Positions 33,312 through 33,995 of a stretch of DNA of 33,995 bases are shown piece after piece (the stretch's first letter is position 1; every line of letters starts with the position of its first letter). The position numbers were made by a program, and so were the translations under genes. The notes under the pieces are model-generated. The model was not told where the DNA came from. It searched no databases and worked only from the letters and a program-made list of their open reading frames with translations. The stretch covers positions 1 to 33,995 of the forward strand of contig CAXTSL010000023.1 of assembly GCA_964246975.1 (NCBI GenBank). The letters are read 5' to 3'. Source of the DNA: Glacieibacterium sp964246975. GTDB lineage: Bacteria > Pseudomonadota > Alphaproteobacteria > Sphingomonadales > Sphingomonadaceae.

Positions 33312-33995
33312 TTATCGGCTCCCCGCCTTGCCGCCCCCCGCCGCCTTGTCCTCATCGGCGAGATACTTCGCCTGCACCCCGACATAGCCCCGGATCGCCT
33401 CGATATCGGCCTCCGACATGTACGGCGCGAAGCTGACCATGCCGCGATCCTTGAGCGCCCCGTCGTGGACGATGCCCTGCCATGTTGCCGCATCGGCGAG
33501 CGCCCCCGAGCGGCGGAGGTCGGGCAGCACCCCCGACGAGCGCGCGCCGCCGCCGTGGCAGACGCCGCAATTGCCCTCGAACAGGTCGCCGCCGTGGGTG
33601 ATCTGGGCGGCGGTGAACACCTCCTTCGGGGGGTTCGGCGGCGGCAGGTCGAGCGGCGGCGCGGGCGGCAGCTTGGCGGTGCCGCCGATCCGGAACACCA
33701 GCACGCGACCGTTCTGCGTGGGCCGCGGGTCGTCATAGCCGCTGCTGACCGGATAGGCGCCGCCATAGCCCGCCATCACGGCGACATACTGGACGCCCTT
33801 GACGCTATAGGTCACCGGCCCGGCGATGACTCCCGTCTGCGCCGGAAAGCTCCACAATTTGTCGCCCTTGGCGGCGTCGAAGGCCTGGAACACGCCCTTG
33901 CCGTTGCCCTGGAACACCAGCCCGCCCGCGGTCGCCAGCGCGCCGCCGTTCCACGGGCCGTCATAGTCGATGTGCCACGCTTCCTTCTGCGCAAC
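33312..33995 (-). CDS. Quinohemoprotein (PQQ) dehydrogenase, C-terminal part with cytochrome c domain (5' end outside window)
   Basis: The C-terminal 227 residues are present; the gene continues beyond the window. The first part is the end of a PQQ beta-propeller: DGPWNGGALATAGGLVFQ, then FQAFDAAKGDKLWSF and AGPVTYSVKGVQYVAVMAGYGG. A Pro-rich linker follows (about 33610-33670), then a cytochrome c domain with NCGVCHGGGARSSG (the CxxCH haem site) and MVSFAPYMSEADIEAIRGYV, which supplies Met ligands. This is the type II/III quinohemoprotein alcohol dehydrogenase architecture, a periplasmic enzyme passing electrons from alcohols to haem. The substrate cannot be judged without the N-terminal part. 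It lies upstream of lon on the same strand, 91 bases away. Confidence 0.88.
   Translation of the reverse strand, partial: VAQKEAWHIDYDGPWNGGALATAGGLVFQGNGKGVFQAFDAAKGDKLWSFPAQTGVIAGPVTYSVKGVQYVAVMAGYGGAYPVSSGYDDPRPTQNGRVLVFRIGGTAKLPPAPPLDLPPPNPPKEVFTAAQITHGGDLFEGNCGVCHGGGARSSGVLPDLRRSGALADAATWQGIVHDGALKDRGMVSFAPYMSEADIEAIRGYVGVQAKYLADEDKAAGGGKAGSR

Overview
The window looks like a chromosomal segment of a GC-rich alphaproteobacterium, most likely of the order Sphingomonadales. The reasons are the hopanoid gene set, the lptC-lptA-lptB-rpoN neighbourhood, PEP-CTERM proteins with a PEPATW-type sorting tail, very dense gene packing with many 4-base stop/start overlaps, and GC-rich dispersed inverted repeats. 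This is inferred from gene content and composition; no rRNA or tRNA gene is present to confirm it.

Layout. (1) 65-5809, plus strand: hopanoid operon hpnC-hpnD-hpnE-shc(hpnF)-hpnG, which makes squalene from farnesyl diphosphate, cyclises it and processes the C35 side chain. (2) 5806-6685, minus strand: an AT-rich two-gene cassette (HNH nuclease plus a short AbrB-fold protein) lodged where the hopanoid locus changes strand. (3) 6694-8791, minus: ispH and hpnH, giving isoprenoid precursor supply and adenosylhopane synthesis. (4) 8938-12193: hpnM (plus) and hpnN (minus), hopanoid transport to the outer membrane, overlapping tail to tail. (5) 12272-14100, plus: purS, purQ and a secreted YHYH-domain protein. 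(6) 14120-18212: a degenerate PEP-CTERM gene and a fused ATP-dependent 5-oxoprolinase/hydantoinase. (7) 18209-23947, minus: the lipopolysaccharide-export and sigma-54 block (rnd-like exonuclease, lptC, lptA, an aspartyl-hydroxylase-like gene, lptB, rpoN). (8) 24037-27114, minus: PEP-CTERM protein, TerC-family membrane protein, secreted HExxH/TPR protein. (9) 27154-29245, minus: zinc alcohol dehydrogenase and SRPBCC protein. (10) 29519 to the end: double cold-shock-domain protein (plus), then HU, Lon and the C-terminal end of a quinohemoprotein dehydrogenase (all minus).

Three themes stand out. First, outer-membrane lipid biology: hopanoid synthesis and transport and the Lpt machinery share one segment. 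Second, several GC-rich, paired-hairpin (REPIN/MITE-like) repeats lie between genes, and two lie inside genes without breaking the reading frame: one adds about 50 codons to hpnN, the other forms the linker between the two halves of the 5-oxoprolinase. Third, the window holds both rpoN and a PEP-CTERM gene preceded by a close match to a sigma-54 promoter.

I found no CRISPR array, no transposase or integrase, no tRNA/rRNA and no obvious large novel system. The best candidates for something undescribed are the coding-compatible repeat family and the HNH/AbrB cassette.
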